Below, one piece after another: positions 63,651 to 64,000 of a stretch of DNA of 64,000 bases. The DNA is from Oncomelania hupensis (lineage: Eukaryota > Mollusca > Gastropoda > Littorinimorpha > Pomatiopsidae), in assembly GCA_036898135.1 (NCBI GenBank), contig CM072513.1, forward strand, positions 18,011,750 through 18,075,749. Direction: 5' to 3'. Made by a program: the position numbers and the translations under genes. How positions within the stretch are numbered: the first letter of the stretch is position 1; each line of letters starts with the position of its first letter. The notes under the pieces are model-generated. The model saw nothing but the letters and a program-made list of their open reading frames with translations, made no database searches and was not told the DNA's origin.

Positions 63651-64000
63651 ACTTGTTGATGTCATTCTTGTACGGCAATGGCATCACCTTTTTGAAGTTT
63701 GTAACATTCGTAACCCATGCGGCCGAAATTCGGGCTGCTTTATCGGTGAAAGCGCAGCAGTTGCAAGAGAAGGCGCCAACCAGGAACAGGGGCAAAGGGA
63801 GGGGAGGGAGGAAGAGAGAGATATCACCTATAGAGTGCATGCTGAGTGTGTTGGTGAATCTTATTATCGCCTGCCTAGACTAGGACACGAACGTAATGAT
63901 TTTTAAAGTCCGTGCGAAAGCTTGCACGGATGTACAGAGGAGACCTCGACTAAATCATTCCTATTGCTAAAATACTATATATAATGTTCGAAGATTGGTC
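63651..64000. other. unique sequence at window end, no exon called
   Basis: Frames on both strands are open around 63,650-63,840 (for example FVTHAAEIRAALSVKAQQ on plus), but neither fits the N-terminal half of GPB5 and no clear domain is seen. An exon cannot be excluded. Confidence 0.3.

Noticed and set aside
63562..63840. Upstream GPB5 exon
   Set aside because: The frames here lack the expected cysteine pattern of the first half of the hormone, and splice sites are weak.

Overview
The window looks like repeat-choked nuclear DNA from a marine lophotrochozoan, most likely a mollusc and probably a gastropod. The evidence is split genes with GT-AG introns, no bacterial operons, dense microsatellites (GA, CT, TG, AAT, ATC), TTAGGG-type interspersed motifs, abundant RTE-like and L1/Jockey-like LINEs, tRNA-derived SINEs, MITEs, and a terminal exon of a molluscan-type glycoprotein hormone beta-5 gene. 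The species cannot be fixed from sequence alone.

Layout. Positions 1-21 kb hold LINE debris: a nearly open LINE reverse transcriptase on the minus strand (2.1-4.4 kb), several 3' fragments of one RTE family that end in an ATAGG repeat, an inverted pair of RNase-H LINE tails (13.3-14.6 kb), a LINE RT split by a pogo/Tigger-like MITE (15.1-16.4 kb), an L1-like tail split by an RTE copy with a clean 11-bp target-site duplication (19.2-20.4 kb), and two related LTR-like repeats. Positions 21.3-24.5 kb form a tandemly duplicated block of about 1.4 kb made of nested palindromes, (TG)n-bounded cassettes and telomere-like repeats. Positions 27.7-32.4 kb hold a candidate foldback element with stem-loop arrays, into which a near full-length but frameshifted RTE (endonuclease plus RT) has inserted. 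Positions 33-41 kb hold SINEs, a dispersed 580-bp family, a further cassette, two MITEs and a decayed RTE.

The main host-type gene lies on the minus strand at 49,961-41,992. It has five exons with good splice sites and would encode about 1,590 residues: two N-terminal zinc-binding modules, a large middle region, a segment whose acidic motifs (D, EAD, DTD, GCD) resemble FEN/XPG-type PIN nucleases, and a C-terminal CXC-like cysteine cluster with an acidic tail. It belongs to a multicopy, poorly characterised metazoan family. This copy has one in-frame stop and two single-base frame breaks, and an RTE insertion sits 15 bp inside intron 1.

Positions 50-62 kb hold microsatellites, minisatellites, a hAT-like MITE, a tRNA-derived SINE and AT-rich sequence in which I see no gene. 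At 62.5 kb on the minus strand lies the terminal coding exon of a GPB5-like cystine-knot hormone; its earlier exons should lie to the right, probably outside the window. No CRISPR array, rRNA or functional tRNA was seen. Gene identities rest on motif recall; no database search was possible.
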